Origin: Hyphomicrobium_A sp964405975
Lineage (GTDB): Bacteria; Pseudomonadota; Alphaproteobacteria; Rhizobiales; Hyphomicrobiaceae
Assembly (NCBI GenBank): GCA_964405975.1
Contig: CAYOPW010000005.1
Span: 14,071 to 78,070, forward strand
DNA length: 64,000 nucleotides
Direction of reading: 5' to 3'
Position 1 is the stretch's first letter; every line of letters begins with the position of its first letter. This document shows positions 26,051 through 34,134 of the stretch, piece by piece. The notes under the pieces were generated by a model. It saw only the letters and a list, made by a program, of their open reading frames with translations, was not told the origin of the DNA and searched no databases. Made by a program: the position numbers and the translations under genes.

Positions 26051-26701
26051 TTAGGGCTTGTGATCTGCGTCGCCCTCGTCGCCAGGAGTGTCATCATTAG
26101 CCGCTTCGGCGCCGGGAGGCGCTGCGTCCTCTTTAGCCTTCTTGGCGCCGCCTTTCGCCACGACGACCATCGCGGGGCGCAGGACGCGACCCTCGATAAT
26201 GTAGCCTGGCTGAAACACTTGCACCACCGTTCCCGCTGCCACATCCGGGTCTTGCACCTCAGTCATAGCCTGGTGCTTGTGGGGATCGAAGGGCTCCCCC
26301 TCTGAATCTATGCGCTTTACGCCATTGCGCTCCAGCACATTCAGAAACTCGCGCTCTGTCATTGCCACGCCATCGATCAGACTCTTCAAGGCCGGGTCCG
26401 CTTCGGCAGCACCCGGCGGCACCGCAGCGATCGCCCGCTGTAGGTTGTCACCTACGGCCAAAATTTCTCTGGCGAACTTGCTAATGGCGAACTTTGCGGT
26501 ATCTGCCTTTTCGCGATCGGTACGCTTTCTGAGATTGTCCATCTCAGCATGAGCACGCAAAAGGCGATCCGTCAGATCTCTGATCTGCATTTCCAGGGCG
26601 CCCACCTCATCGGCTGGCTTGCCCGCTTCTGCAGCAGGATTCTGTTCGCTCGGGATACCGGGGTCATTTGCCTCGGTCGCCATTTTCTTCTCGTCCGTCA
26701 T
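26051..26701 (-). CDS. grpE: Nucleotide exchange factor GrpE
   Basis: GrpE releases ADP from DnaK. The 216-residue protein has a variable N-terminal tail, a long heptad-patterned helix (about 33-80, 'LEMQIRDLTDRLLRAHAEMDNLRKR') and a C-terminal beta domain with 'PFDPHKHQAM' and 'VVQVFQPGYIIEGRVLRPAMVVVAKG', which is the family signature. It lies between hrcA and dnaK. A 7-pair palindrome (26030-26048) overlaps its stop and could be a weak terminator. Confidence 0.96.
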   Translation of the reverse strand: MTDEKKMATEANDPGIPSEQNPAAEAGKPADEVGALEMQIRDLTDRLLRAHAEMDNLRKRTDREKADTAKFAISKFAREILAVGDNLQRAIAAVPPGAAEADPALKSLIDGVAMTEREFLNVLERNGVKRIDSEGEPFDPHKHQAMTEVQDPDVAAGTVVQVFQPGYIIEGRVLRPAMVVVAKGGAKKAKEDAAPPGAEAANDDTPGDEGDADHKP

Positions 26702-26828
26702 GACCTCTCCGCTTGCCGGCGGTTTCTCAAGAGTTCTAATCGGCGCTCTTTAACCCACCCGCACCCGGTAGGGAGCGGATCAATTCGCAATTCACTCATG
26801 CCCGATATCTGTCGATGCCCTAGAGAAA

Positions 26829-27887
26829 TCAAGTCAACAAGCGGCTAACGAGCTTGGCCGTATAGTCGACCATAGGGATTATGCGAGCATAATTGATCCG
26901 CGTGGGCCCGATCACGCCCAGAACCCCAACGATTTTGCGCCGATCGTCATGGAAGGGAGCAACGATCAGCGATGATCCAGAAAGCGAGAACAATTTGTTC
27001 TCAGACCCAATGAAGATTCGCACACCGTCGGCGTTCTCAGACAGGCCGAGAAGCTGGACCAGATCGCGCTTTTGCTCCAAATCGTCGAACAGATGGCGGA
27101 TGCGTTCCAGGTCGTCCTGGGCCGTCACGTCTTTTAGGAGGTTTGCCTGACCGCGCACAATGAGGCTTTGCCGGTCGTCAAGCGAGCCTGACCATTCTGC
27201 AAGACCTGCCTGGATGACTTTTTGCGTCAACTCGTCAAGCTCGGCTTTGGAGCTCTGCAGTTCTTTCTCTATGTGATCGCGAGCTTCCGCGATTGTGAAC
27301 CCGCGGATGTGCGTGTTGAGGTAATTCGCGGCTTCCACCAGCGCCGATGGCGGCAAGCCCTGCGGCAACGTGATAATGCGGTTCTCGACGGCTTGGTCTT
27401 CTCCCACCAGCACCACGAGCGCCTTGCCCGGTTCCAGAGGCACAAACTCAATATGCTTCAAGCGGGCGACTTGCTGTTCGGCGAGCACCACGCCGGCACA
27501 GTGCGACAAGCCCGAAATCATCTCGCTGGCTTCGCTTAGCACGTCGTCGATCGATTGCTGACGCTTTGCTACGATTTGCGCCTCGATCTTGCGGCGCTCC
27601 TGCGACGTCAAATTGCCTATCTCGAGCAGGCCGTCGACGAACAGACGCAAGCCGAGCTGGGTTGGCAGGCGTCCGGCAGATGTATGGGGGGCTGCTATGA
27701 GGCCGAGTTGCTCCAAGTCCGACATCACATTGCGAATCGAGGCCGGCGACAGGGTCATCGGCAGCACGCGCGACAGATTGCGCGAGCCGACGGGCTCGCC
27801 CGTCGTCAGATAGGTCTCGACGATCTGCCGGAGAATAGTGCGGGAGCGATCGCTGAGTTTGTTGAGCTCGCTGACGGCTTCAGTCAT
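26829..27887 (-). CDS. hrcA: Heat-inducible transcription repressor HrcA
   Basis: HrcA represses class I heat-shock genes (typically groESL) through the CIRCE operator. The N-terminal winged helix ('LNKLSDRSRTILRQIVETYLTTGEPVGSR', given here only as its position at residues 7-35) is followed by 'SPASIRNVMSDLEQLGLI' and a C-terminal domain with 'GVIGPTRINYARIIPMVDYTAKL'. The length of 352 residues is normal. It is divergent from rph across 165 bases. No CIRCE palindrome was found in this window, so its target is probably elsewhere. Confidence 0.96.
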   Translation of the reverse strand: MTEAVSELNKLSDRSRTILRQIVETYLTTGEPVGSRNLSRVLPMTLSPASIRNVMSDLEQLGLIAAPHTSAGRLPTQLGLRLFVDGLLEIGNLTSQERRKIEAQIVAKRQQSIDDVLSEASEMISGLSHCAGVVLAEQQVARLKHIEFVPLEPGKALVVLVGEDQAVENRIITLPQGLPPSALVEAANYLNTHIRGFTIAEARDHIEKELQSSKAELDELTQKVIQAGLAEWSGSLDDRQSLIVRGQANLLKDVTAQDDLERIRHLFDDLEQKRDLVQLLGLSENADGVRIFIGSENKLFSLSGSSLIVAPFHDDRRKIVGVLGVIGPTRINYARIIPMVDYTAKLVSRLLT

Positions 27888-28052
27888 GTCTCAGGATATC
27901 ATTGGCCGTGGATGCCGTTCACGAAGATTAGGAAAGCCGGGCCATCCGCGTCAAATTCTCTATCGGTTTTGGTTGAAGCGGGGGTGCCCCTCCCTTAGGG
28001 TTCGGGCGAATCTGGCCATCTGGCGGCAACAAAACACATCAATAACATCCCT

Positions 28053-28766
28053 ATGCGACCATCCAAACGCAAGCCCGACGAGCTTCGCCGCGTCTCCATC
28101 GAGCGTGCGATCTCCAAACACGCCGAGGGCTCCTGCCTGATAAAATTCGGTGATACCCACGTTCTGTGCACAGCGAGCCTGGAGGAACGGGTGCCACCGT
28201 GGCTTAAGGGCCAGGGACGCGGCTGGGTCACGGCAGAGTATGGTATGCTACCTCGCGCCACGACGGAGCGTACCCGCCGCGAGTCGACGGTGGGCCACCC
28301 CTCGGGGCGCACACAGGAAATCCAGCGCCTGATTGGCCGGTCGCTGCGCGCGGTCGTCGACTTGGAGAGGCTGGGCGAGCGCCAGATCAACGTGGACTGC
28401 GACGTGATACAGGCCGACGGCGGAACCCGGACGGCTGCAATCACTGGTGCCTGGGTGGCACTTTATGAGTGTATCCAATGGATGAAGCTTCGCGACATGG
28501 TTAAGGACGACGTTCTGCGCGATCAGGTGGCTGCCGTGAGCTGCGGCCTGTATCAGGGCCAAGCAGTGCTCGATCTCGACTATGCGGAGGACTCGTCGGC
28601 TGAGGCCGATTCTAACTTTGTAATGACCGGCGAAGGCGGAATCGTCGAAGTGCAAGGGACAGCTGAGACCGTCGCCTTCAGCCAGGAAAGCTTCGACCAG
28701 CTCATGATGCTCGCCAAGAAGGGGATCGGGGAGCTGGTCGCGCTCCAAAAGCTGACAGTGGCTTGA
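28053..28766 (+). CDS. rph: Ribonuclease PH
   Basis: RNase PH is a phosphorolytic 3'-5' exoribonuclease that trims tRNA 3' ends. The 237-residue protein opens 'MRPSKRKPDELRRVSIERA' and has 'RGWVTAEYGMLPRAT' and 'GRSLRAVVDL', plus the phosphate-site and metal residues in 'DCDVIQADGGTRTAAITGA' and 'DLDYAEDSSAEADSNFV'. It heads a plus-strand series of rph, VOC gene, rdgB and hemW, the standard alphaproteobacterial neighbourhood. Confidence 0.97.
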   Translation: MRPSKRKPDELRRVSIERAISKHAEGSCLIKFGDTHVLCTASLEERVPPWLKGQGRGWVTAEYGMLPRATTERTRRESTVGHPSGRTQEIQRLIGRSLRAVVDLERLGERQINVDCDVIQADGGTRTAAITGAWVALYECIQWMKLRDMVKDDVLRDQVAAVSCGLYQGQAVLDLDYAEDSSAEADSNFVMTGEGGIVEVQGTAETVAFSQESFDQLMMLAKKGIGELVALQKLTVA

Positions 28767-28798
28767 GGTGTACCAGCCTGCGAGCGGGACGCTCTACC

Positions 28799-29209
28799 AT
28801 GATGCCGCAGGGCATTCTTGAAACCATACTCTATGCGCGGGACCTCGTCGCGATCGAGGATTTCTGCCGGGGCGTGCTCGGAATGGAGCCATACGCGAAG
28901 ATGGAAGGGCGCCAGGTCTTTTATAAGTGCGGCGACCAGATGCTGCTTTACTTCAATCCAAACGCAACCGAAGTACCCCCAGCGCCGCAGGCTCGGCTTC
29001 CCGTCCCGCCGCACGGCGCACGCGGACCCGGCCATGTGTGTTTTCGTGCAAGCGCAATGGAAATTGATACCTGGCGTGAGCAGCTCGAAAACAATGGAAT
29101 CGCAATCGAAGCTGACTTCGAATGGCCTGGCGGCGGCCGCTCGATCTACTTCCGAGATCCCGCTGGCAACTGCCTGGAATTCGCCGAGCCAAGGATTTGG
29201 GGACTTTGA
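28799..29209 (+). CDS. VOC (glyoxalase/bleomycin-resistance) family protein
   Basis: The predicted product is 136 residues from the ATG-ATG at 28799. The pattern 'ILETILYARDLVAIEDFCRGVLGM' and, near the end, 'RSIYFRDPAGNCLEFAEP' is the vicinal-oxygen-chelate fold, with the metal Glu in 'NCLEFAEP' and a likely His in 'GPGHVCFRA'. The substrate is unknown. It is inserted between rph and rdgB, 2 bases from the rdgB start, and is probably translated in one operon. Confidence 0.88.
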   Translation: MMPQGILETILYARDLVAIEDFCRGVLGMEPYAKMEGRQVFYKCGDQMLLYFNPNATEVPPAPQARLPVPPHGARGPGHVCFRASAMEIDTWREQLENNGIAIEADFEWPGGGRSIYFRDPAGNCLEFAEPRIWGL

Positions 29210-29211
29210 CG

Positions 29212-29835
29212 ATGCGGCGATTGAAGCGCGGCGACCAGCTGGTGGTCGCCAGCCACAACCCCGGCAAGATCTGGGAGATCAATCAGCTACTTGCACCATA
29301 TGGCCTGGATGCGGTGGCGGCGACCGACCTCGGACTGACCGAGCCTAACGAGCCCGAGTCCACGTTTGAAGGCAATGCCCGCCACAAAGCCACGAATGCC
29401 GCCAAAGGGTCTGCAATGCCGTCGCTCGCCGACGACTCGGGGTTGGAGATCGCCGCGCTCAATGGTGCGCCGGGCATTTATTCGGCGCGCTGGGCCGGGC
29501 CGAACAAAGACTTTTCCATTGCTATGCGGCGTGTGCATGATGAATTGAGTGAGCGCGGCGCTTGGAATGGCGCGAGCCCACGCGCCAACTTTATTTCTGT
29601 ACTGTGCCTAGCGTGGCCGGACGGAACGGCCCAGTTTTTTGAGGGAAAGGTCGACGGGCACCTCGTATGGCCGCCGCGCGGCACGAATGGATTTGGTTAT
29701 GATCCGATATTCATTGCTGACGGCCAAGATCTGACCTTTGGCGAAATGGAGCCTGCGAAGAAGTATGCAATCTCGCACCGCACCCGCGCCTTTGACGTCT
29801 TCAAGTACACCTGCCTCGATGCCAAGTCAGACTGA
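29212..29835 (+). CDS. rdgB: dITP/XTP pyrophosphatase (RdgB/HAM1)
   Basis: RdgB hydrolyses non-canonical purine triphosphates and so keeps inosine and xanthine out of DNA. The protein has 'LVVASHNPGKIWEI', 'LADDSGLEIAALNGAPGIYSAR', 'GTNGFGYDPIF' and 'EMEPAKKYAISHRTRAF', all family signatures. I chose the ATG at 29212, giving 207 residues; the upstream in-frame start lies inside the VOC gene. Its end overlaps hemW by 17 bases. Confidence 0.96.
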   Translation: MRRLKRGDQLVVASHNPGKIWEINQLLAPYGLDAVAATDLGLTEPNEPESTFEGNARHKATNAAKGSAMPSLADDSGLEIAALNGAPGIYSARWAGPNKDFSIAMRRVHDELSERGAWNGASPRANFISVLCLAWPDGTAQFFEGKVDGHLVWPPRGTNGFGYDPIFIADGQDLTFGEMEPAKKYAISHRTRAFDVFKYTCLDAKSD

Positions 29836-31048
29836 CGATCCAGGCTTTGGCGTCTATGTGCACTGGCCATTCTGTGCGCAGAAATGTCCCTATTGTGACT
29901 TCAATAGCCATGTGCGGTTTGGCGGAATCGATGAAGATCGCTTCCTTGCTGCTTTTCTTCGCGAGCTCGACGACACGGCTGGCCTCATTGGTCCGCGGAA
30001 TGTGGAGAGTGTGTTTTTCGGCGGCGGCACGCCATCCTTGATGGAAGCGCGTACTGTTGGTGCGATTCTTGAACACATCAGCAACGTATGGGCCGTCAAT
30101 CAAAACACTGAGATCACGCTGGAAGCCAACCCCGGCAGCGTTGAGGCTGGCCGCTTCCGCGGCTATCGGGAGGCTGGTGTTAATCGCGTCTCGCTCGGCG
30201 TTCAATCGCTACGTGATGATGTGCTGAGATCGCTTGGGCGAATTCACACGGTTGCCGAAGCGAAGACAGCGATCGAAATTGCGCGCACAACCTTTGAACG
30301 CTTTTCCTTCGATCTCATCTATGCGCGCCCTGGGCAGGACGCCGCCGCATGGGCGCCTGAATTGCGCGAAGCACTTTGTCTGGCGGGCGGACACCTCTCA
30401 CTCTATCAATTGACCATCGAGCCGGAGACGCCGTTTGCTGCGTTGCATGCAGCGGGTAAACTACACGTGCCTGACGGCGATGAGGCGCTGGCGCTATACG
30501 ATGTCACGCAAGAGCTGACCGATGCCGCCGGGCTTCCCGCCTATGAGATCTCAAATCATGCCGCACCTGGCGAAGAAAGCCGGCACAACCTGATTTACTG
30601 GCGTACCGGCGAGTATGCGGGGGTGGGACCTGGGGCGCACGGGCGCCTCAGAATGTCTGGTACGCGACACGCGACGAGCGCGGAGCCCAACCCTGAGCGT
30701 TGGGTTGAACTGGTTGAACGCGATGGGCATGGACGGCTTCAAGCTGTCCCGTTGTCGGCCGCGGAAACGAGCGACGAGATGCTCTTGATGGGACTACGAC
30801 TGACCGAAGGCGTCGATCTCGACCGGCTCGCTCGCGAAGGCGGGGCTAGGCCAACGGCAGCAGCGATTGCGGAACTCTCGGAACTTGGGCTCGTGGAGGC
30901 CATTCCTGGTCCGGTGGGATCCTGGCGCTTATGCGCGACACGACAGGGCCGCTTTGTTCTCAATGAGATCGTGCTGAGGTTGTCCATGAGCTTTGCCGGC
31001 TGTGAGGGCAGGCAATCGCCGATGGACTTTCGCCCCGTAGCCGACTAA
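29819..31048 (+). CDS. hemW: Heme chaperone HemW (radical-SAM, coproporphyrinogen oxidase-like)
   Basis: The radical-SAM cluster motif CxxxCxxC appears in 'CAQKCPYCDFNSHV'. 'VYVHWPFC', 'VFFGGGTPSLM', 'GVNRVSLGVQSL' and the HemN C-terminal domain follow, making 409 residues from the ATG at 29819. HemW-like proteins bind and deliver heme rather than oxidise coproporphyrinogen. The extra N-terminal cysteine characteristic of HemN is not seen, which favours HemW. It overlaps rdgB by 17 bases, suggesting translational coupling. Confidence 0.94.
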   Translation: MPSQTDDPGFGVYVHWPFCAQKCPYCDFNSHVRFGGIDEDRFLAAFLRELDDTAGLIGPRNVESVFFGGGTPSLMEARTVGAILEHISNVWAVNQNTEITLEANPGSVEAGRFRGYREAGVNRVSLGVQSLRDDVLRSLGRIHTVAEAKTAIEIARTTFERFSFDLIYARPGQDAAAWAPELREALCLAGGHLSLYQLTIEPETPFAALHAAGKLHVPDGDEALALYDVTQELTDAAGLPAYEISNHAAPGEESRHNLIYWRTGEYAGVGPGAHGRLRMSGTRHATSAEPNPERWVELVERDGHGRLQAVPLSAAETSDEMLLMGLRLTEGVDLDRLAREGGARPTAAAIAELSELGLVEAIPGPVGSWRLCATRQGRFVLNEIVLRLSMSFAGCEGRQSPMDFRPVAD

Positions 31049-31060
31049 GCACGCCCCGTC

Positions 31061-31642
31061 ATGTTGCGACGTCTCTACGATTGGACGATGAACGCGGCGG
31101 CGCACCGGCATGCGCCCGCCGCGCTGTTTGGCGTTTCCTTTGCCGAAAGCTCTTTTTTTCCCATTCCGCCCGATGTGATGCTCGTGCCAATGGTGCTGGC
31201 TCAGCGCGAAAAGGCCTGGCGGTTTGCAACAATCGCCACAGTCGCCTCTGTCATTGGCGGCGTCTTTGGCTATGCCATTGGTTACTTTGTGTTCGAGTAC
31301 GTAGGAGCGCCAATACTCAACTTCTATGGGATGACGGAGGCGTTTGACCGGTTCGCTGCCCGCTACAATGAGTATGGCGCCTGGATCGTGTTCATCGCTG
31401 GGGTGACACCGTTCCCCTATAAGGTCATCACGATTGCCAGCGGCGCCACCCAGTTGAACTTTTTTGTTTTCATGATTTCCAGTTTACTAGCGCGGGGCTT
31501 GCGCTTTTTTCTAGTGGCGGGACTGCTGTATTGGTTTGGCCCTCCTGTGCGCGCCTTCATCGAGCAGCGTCTCGGCCTCGTTACCACCATCTTTACGTTG
31601 CTCTTGGTCGGCGGGTTCATTGTGATCAAGTATCTGATCTAG
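31061..31642 (+). CDS. YqaA family membrane protein (DedA/SNARE-associated type)
   Basis: The 193-residue membrane protein starts with 'MLRRLYDWTMNAAAHRHAP'. It has the family motif 'FAESSFFPIPPDVMLVPMVL', which includes the reentrant Phe-Phe-Pro-Ile-Pro-Pro-Asp, and later 'GVTPFPYKVITIASG'. Helices lie at about 48-72, 108-130 and 160-192. YqaA/DedA proteins are thought to be proton-coupled lipid or small-molecule transporters. It directly follows hemW and precedes dsbB. Confidence 0.88.
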   Translation: MLRRLYDWTMNAAAHRHAPAALFGVSFAESSFFPIPPDVMLVPMVLAQREKAWRFATIATVASVIGGVFGYAIGYFVFEYVGAPILNFYGMTEAFDRFAARYNEYGAWIVFIAGVTPFPYKVITIASGATQLNFFVFMISSLLARGLRFFLVAGLLYWFGPPVRAFIEQRLGLVTTIFTLLLVGGFIVIKYLI

Positions 31643-31670
31643 GTTAGCGACAAGGACAAAAGCGCTTCGC

Positions 31671-32192
31671 ATGGCGATTGCCGAAACAGATGAAACGGCT
31701 CGTACTGCCTACAAAGCCGGTGCCTTGGCCCTTGTCATTTCTATTGGGGCGATTCTCGCCGCGCTGGCGTTTGAGTACATCGGCGGCTACGCGCCCTGTC
31801 CGCTCTGTCTGCAGCAGCGCTATGCCTACTATGTGGGCGTGCCACTACTCTTCCTCGCGCTTATTTTCGTCAGCTCCGGCCATCGCTACCCAGCCGGTCT
31901 AATCTTTCTATTCGTATCACTGGCATTCCTGGCGAACGCCGGGCTTGGTGCCTATCATGCTGGCGCGGAGTGGGGGTTCTGGCCAGGCCCTGACTCATGT
32001 GCCGGTGCCCAGGAAATTGCGACGTCGGCGGGTGGGCTTCTCGAATCGCTGTCCCGCACCACCGTTATCCGTTGTGACGAGGCGGCTTGGCGCTTTGCTG
32101 GCCTATCGTTTGCGGGCTGGAACGTCGTGGCGTCACTCATCGTGTTCGGTGCAAGCCTGCGTGCCGCAGCCGACTCGGTGCCTACAGATTAG
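31671..32192 (+). CDS. dsbB: Disulfide bond formation protein B
   Basis: DsbB re-oxidises DsbA in the periplasm and passes electrons to quinone. The 173-residue protein has four helices. The first periplasmic loop contains 'PCPLCLQQR' with Cys43 and Cys46, and the second loop has the Cys110...Cys135 pair ('GPDSCAG', 'VIRCDE'). All four redox cysteines are therefore present. No dsbA is nearby. It is the last gene before the nearly 1 kb interval with RNA-like structure. Confidence 0.93.
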   Translation: MAIAETDETARTAYKAGALALVISIGAILAALAFEYIGGYAPCPLCLQQRYAYYVGVPLLFLALIFVSSGHRYPAGLIFLFVSLAFLANAGLGAYHAGAEWGFWPGPDSCAGAQEIATSAGGLLESLSRTTVIRCDEAAWRFAGLSFAGWNVVASLIVFGASLRAAADSVPTD

Positions 32193-32203
32193 CTGGAATT
32201 TAG

Positions 32204-32223
32204 TTCTCCACAGCTTATCCACA
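32204..32223 (+). promoter_or_regulatory. Two tandem DnaA-box-like nonamers
   Basis: TTCTCCACA (32204-32212) and TTATCCACA (32215-32223) lie in the same orientation with 2 bases between them. The second is a perfect match to the classical DnaA box and the first differs by one base. They begin 12 bases after the dsbB stop. Two boxes alone do not make an origin; they could regulate the downstream transcript. Confidence 0.45.
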
Positions 32224-32232
32224 GGGCCAATT

Positions 32233-33150
32233 CGGTATTTGCCCGACTCCTACCCCGTTCAGCAACTGTCAAGCAAAATACCGCTGGGTGGCCATCAGTG
32301 TGCCACGCGGTTGTCAAAAAGGAACGGTCTATTCCCCCTCGTTCGCGGAACACTTTGCGAACCCGTCAACTGAGGGGGGACGGTTAGTGATAAGCGTATT
32401 GCGTAACCGCCGGCGTTCGGCGTTGCCCTTGTATGAGTTGTCCCGCAGCGTATCGCGGTTGGGCACGTCGGTAACGACGGGAACCCCCGCGTCCGAGTTC
32501 GTTGCGTCACGTGTTCTGCGACATTCGTCCGTACAGCGTAACCAAGAATGTTCCTTGCGTTCTGTAACGTTGCGTATGGTTGCGTTCGCGTATCGACAAA
32601 CTCCCCGCAGCACGCTGAAGCGCGTGTTCGTGGAACTAAGGCGAACTGCTCGGAGGAGAACGTCTAGGCGTATTTTCGAGCGGTTCGCCAGCCAGGGCCG
32701 CGTTTCAGGCCCAGAGTCAGTCCAAGTCTCGCGTTCCCAGTTGCGTATCGCGTTAGACCCAAGTGCCGGCCAGCAGGCTGTGTGCTCGAGAAGTCGCAGG
32801 TCTAAGTTCGTTCGGCATTGAGCCGCGTTTTATGAGTCGTGTGAGGTCTGTTGTGACATTGCAGTCGTACGAGTGGCGTTCACTGCCTGACGTGGTGGCT
32901 TCAGTGCTGAATTCCATCCAGCGCACATCCCCCGCGACGGAAAAAATACCAGCTGAGGTCCACAAGGTCAGGTGAATTGAGATGAGTTTGGAAGGTGAGA
33001 GCCCTTCCTGTGAGATGGCAAGCACATGGAGTGTTGGAGCCAAGCCTCCTAAAGGCATTACGTGACAGGGTTCTGCGTAGTGATGTCAGTGCGCTCTGTG
33101 TGCTTGCCGCCTGTCCCCACCGGGGCGGGTATGGCCGGCATCGTCCGGCC
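32233..33150 (+). ncRNA. Candidate large structured RNA or very long leader, unknown family
   Basis: This interval has no convincing gene but many strong plus-strand helices. They are 32233-32242 with 32273-32283 (one bulge); 32281-32292 with 32302-32310; 32334-32346 with 32357-32362 and 32372-32378; a GUAA-capped stem 32466-32479; 32521-32526 with 32546-32551; 32611-32626; 32640-32656 with 32673-32689 (17 pairs); 32695-32712; 32726-32733 with 32749-32758; 32990-33008; 33017-33034 with 33091-33108 (18 pairs); 33115-33125; and 33133-33150. The two longest stems each use four G-U wobbles that would be A-C mismatches on the other strand, fixing the sense as plus. I do not recognise RNase P, tmRNA, 6S, SRP RNA or a known riboswitch. 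The boundaries are approximate. Confidence 0.6.
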
Positions 33151-33177
33151 GCGTAACAAAACCGAAGAGGTGTTTTG

Positions 33178-33393
33178 ATGAGCCCCCGTCACGTCAATCC
33201 TGTTCAGTGGTATCAGGCGATGGGATATGCGCGCCAATCGTGCGCGCGCGTCTTCCGCGATGGTGGCACGCCTTTGGACGCCATGCGCGCGTTCGAAGTC
33301 CGTGAAGACGAACGAGCATCAAACGACTGGGGCAAGGCGGTGGAGATCATCGCCGAGATTCTTTGCGCGCAGACCGTGAAACGAGCGGCCTGA
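33178..33393 (+). CDS. Small conserved-looking protein, unknown
   Basis: The product is 71 residues from the ATG at 33178, preceded by GAAGAGGTG. The sequence reads like a real soluble helical protein ('VNPVQWYQAMGYARQSCARVF', then 'GGTPLDAMRAFEV' and 'DWGKAVEIIAEILCA'). No known family is recognised, though I recall similar short Hyphomicrobiales proteins. It lies directly downstream of the structured interval and upstream of a strong terminator, so the three may form one transcription unit. Confidence 0.7.
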   Translation: MSPRHVNPVQWYQAMGYARQSCARVFRDGGTPLDAMRAFEVREDERASNDWGKAVEIIAEILCAQTVKRAA

Positions 33394-33432
33394 GTCTGGC
33401 TCACACGATTCGTTTCGCATTAGGAGGGAATT

Positions 33433-33460
33433 GCCCCGGCCTGTTCGCCGGGGCCTTTTT
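33433..33460 (+). terminator. Strong Rho-independent terminator
   Basis: A perfect 8-pair G/C stem (33433-33440 with 33447-33454) closes a 6-base loop and is followed by CTTTTT. It ends the transcript carrying the small gene at 33178 and stands just before the convergent HNH gene. Confidence 0.9.
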
Positions 33461-33496
33461 GTTGCGAGGTCGGGCGAGTCGATCGGGCCGAGCAGC

Positions 33497-34057
33497 TTAC
33501 GGCTCCAGTTCGGTATCCCAATAGAGATAGTCGAGCCAGCTATCGTGAAGATAGTTCGGCGGGAAGAGACGCCCGTTGCGATGCAGCTCGAAGACCGTAG
33601 GGCGATAGGGCAGCTGCTTTGGATGCATGTCCGCTTCGTAGGGCATTGCGCCGCCTTTTTCCAAGTTGCAGGGCGCACACGCGGTGACGACGTTGTCCCA
33701 GCGAGTCTGACCGCCTTGCGAGCGGGGGACAAGATGGTCGAAGGTCAGGTCGTTCTTGTCGCCGCAATACTGGCAGGAAAAGCGATCGCGCAGGAACACG
33801 TTGAATCGCGTGAATGCAGGAAAGAGCGCAGGCTTCACATAGGTTTTGAGGGAGACAACGCTGGGCAGCCGCATCTCGAAGCTGGGGCTACGCACGTAGC
33901 GGTCATATTCCGAAACGATGTTGACGCGATCGAGAAAGACGGCCTTCACCGATTCTTGCCAGCTCCAGAGCGACAACGGATAGTAGCTCAGCGGCCGGAA
34001 ATCGGCGTTCAGGACAAGGGCCGGAAATGAGTCCGGAATGGCGGCGTGCGCATTCAC
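33497..34057 (-). CDS. HNH endonuclease family protein
   Basis: The protein contains 'FPALVLNADFRPLSYYPLSLWSWQ', cited by its position at about residues 10-33, and an HNH metal site with two zinc-type Cys pairs: 'CQYCGDKNDLTFDHLVPRSQ' and 'WDNVVTACAPCNLEKG'. This stand-alone HNH type is widespread in alphaproteobacteria and has no assigned job. No ATG fits between the alkA stop and the conserved part, so I chose a GTG at 34057 (186 residues). A GTG at 34108 and more distant ATGs overlapping alkA are alternatives. Confidence 0.85.
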   Translation of the reverse strand: MNAHAAIPDSFPALVLNADFRPLSYYPLSLWSWQESVKAVFLDRVNIVSEYDRYVRSPSFEMRLPSVVSLKTYVKPALFPAFTRFNVFLRDRFSCQYCGDKNDLTFDHLVPRSQGGQTRWDNVVTACAPCNLEKGGAMPYEADMHPKQLPYRPTVFELHRNGRLFPPNYLHDSWLDYLYWDTELEP

Positions 34058-34134
34058 GTTTCTAGCGTCCTGCGGTTTCTCGTAATCGAATCGCTTTCCC
34101 CCAAACACTTCGGCCGGGATACTAACCGTGCGTA

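Noticed and set aside
26030..26052. Terminator after grpE
   Set aside because: The 7-pair palindrome overlaps the stop codon and on the minus strand is not followed by a T run, so it is only mentioned under grpE.
27888..28052. CIRCE element between hrcA and rph
   Set aside because: Neither TTAGCACTC nor its inverted partner occurs with suitable spacing.
32288..32821. A 177-codon plus-strand frame starting at GTG within the structured interval
   Set aside because: The product is an Arg/Ser-rich sequence without family features, its second codon positions are unusually G/C-rich for a protein, and the region is better explained by RNA helices.
32233..33150. RNase P RNA, tmRNA, SRP RNA, 6S RNA or a group II intron as explanation for the structured interval
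   Set aside because: The signature sequences I know for these (such as the RNase P GAGGAAAGTCC block or an intron domain V) are not present on either strand.
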